Below the pieces are notes generated by a model that was given only the letters and a program-made list of their open reading frames with translations, was not told where the DNA came from and searched no databases. From positions 1 to 7,641 of the forward strand of contig DMTJ01000502.1 of the NCBI GenBank assembly GCA_003477185.1: a stretch of DNA of 7,641 nt. Reading direction: 5' to 3'. Both the position numbers and the translations under genes were made by a program. Shown here one piece after another: positions 7,210-7,641 of this stretch. The DNA comes from Lentisphaeria bacterium. Its GTDB lineage: Bacteria > Verrucomicrobiota > Lentisphaeria > JABSQK01 > UBA12247. Numbering within the stretch: position 1 is the stretch's first letter; every line of letters starts with the position of its first letter.

Positions 7210-7641
7210 GTCAGACTCAGAGATATCGTGCTCGAACTTTACCTTGCCTGTGGCAGTGGTGAGTTCGAGGTAGTTTCGTTCTGGCACAGCGCCGGTCACT
7301 TTGATATCTCCGTTTTGCACCACCGCTTTTAGAGTTGCGAAGTTCGCAACGCGCAGATCGATCCGCATGCTGGTGTCTCGCTCGGTAAACACGCCGCTAT
7401 GCGTCACATGGTAGCGATAGCTGCTTCCAGCTTGCTCACGCTCTCGGTGCACTTTGTTGATCGGCAGACCAAACCCGAGAGCTTCGCCGCTGAGTTGCAT
7501 GGCAAGCTCTGCATCCTCTGTGAAATGGATGTGGAGGTCTCCGTAATCCAGCGACAGGTCTACTGCGATCGGGGCAGAAACCTCGGCTATCGGAACATCC
7601 CAGCGAATCCGCTCGTGAACCGGGGTAGCGAATAGCAGCAT
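7201..7641 (-). CDS. Unrecognised protein, C-terminal part (5' end cut by window)
   Basis: The visible 146 residues end at a TGA that sits inside a terminator stem. The frame reaches the right edge of the window. An ATG coincides exactly with the edge (7641-7639), but the residues after it are not a signal peptide and look like the interior of a folded protein, so the gene probably continues beyond the window. The sequence alternates hydrophobic and polar residues, as in beta strands, with recurring turns such as DYGDLHIH (residues 32-39) and NGDIKVTG (about 110-117), and it ends in an acidic tail. The NGDI-type turns weakly recall the beta-helical DUF4097-type putative adhesins, but I do not claim that family. 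It is convergent with pbpC and has its own terminator, so it is probably transcribed separately. That it is coding is supported by the open frame, sensible codon use and the terminator position. Its function is unknown. Confidence 0.7.
   Translation of the reverse strand: MLLFATPVHERIRWDVPIAEVSAPIAVDLSLDYGDLHIHFTEDAELAMQLSGEALGFGLPINKVHREREQAGSSYRYHVTHSGVFTERDTSMRIDLRVANFATLKAVVQNGDIKVTGAVPERNYLELTTATGKVKFEHDISESDAD

Noticed and set aside
7399..7635. + strand open frame at the right edge
   Set aside because: It is antisense to the - strand gene, which has better codon use and its own terminator. No ribosome-binding site is evident.

Overview
The window carries a tightly coupled gene pair on the + strand and the end of a convergent gene on the - strand. 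Base composition is fairly GC-rich by eye, and coding density is high. The first two genes are a bacterial alpha-2-macroglobulin and a class A penicillin-binding protein of the PBP1C type. This pairing is well known in Gram-negative bacteria (yfhM-pbpC in Escherichia coli), so the source is almost certainly a diderm bacterium. The extra Ig-like domains at the start of the macroglobulin and the divergence from enterobacterial sequences fit a non-enterobacterial lineage. I cannot name the phylum from the sequence alone; a Planctomycetes/Verrucomicrobia-type genome is one possibility.

Layout: positions 2-4999 (+) hold a 5'-truncated alpha-2-macroglobulin with an intact CLEQ thioester motif. Positions 4996-7017 (+) hold pbpC, whose GTG start overlaps the macroglobulin stop codon by four bases (GTGA). 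Positions 7018-7200 are intergenic. They hold a GC-rich hairpin just after pbpC, a short AT- and pyrimidine-richer stretch with nothing recognisable, and a stem plus T-run that forms a convincing rho-independent terminator for the opposite strand. Positions 7201-7641 (-) hold the C-terminal part of an unrecognised protein that runs off the window edge.

How the genes work together (family knowledge plus inference): the macroglobulin is expected in the periplasm, usually lipid-anchored. There it traps attacking proteases after cleavage of its bait region, with covalent capture through the thioester. PBP1C polymerises glycan strands and is proposed to repair the wall at sites of breach, so the pair acts as a defence-and-repair module. 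The convergent gene is probably a separate transcription unit, because each side has its own 3' hairpin. I see no sign of a novel system. The points worth a second look are the divergent bait region, the translational coupling, and the unidentified convergent gene.
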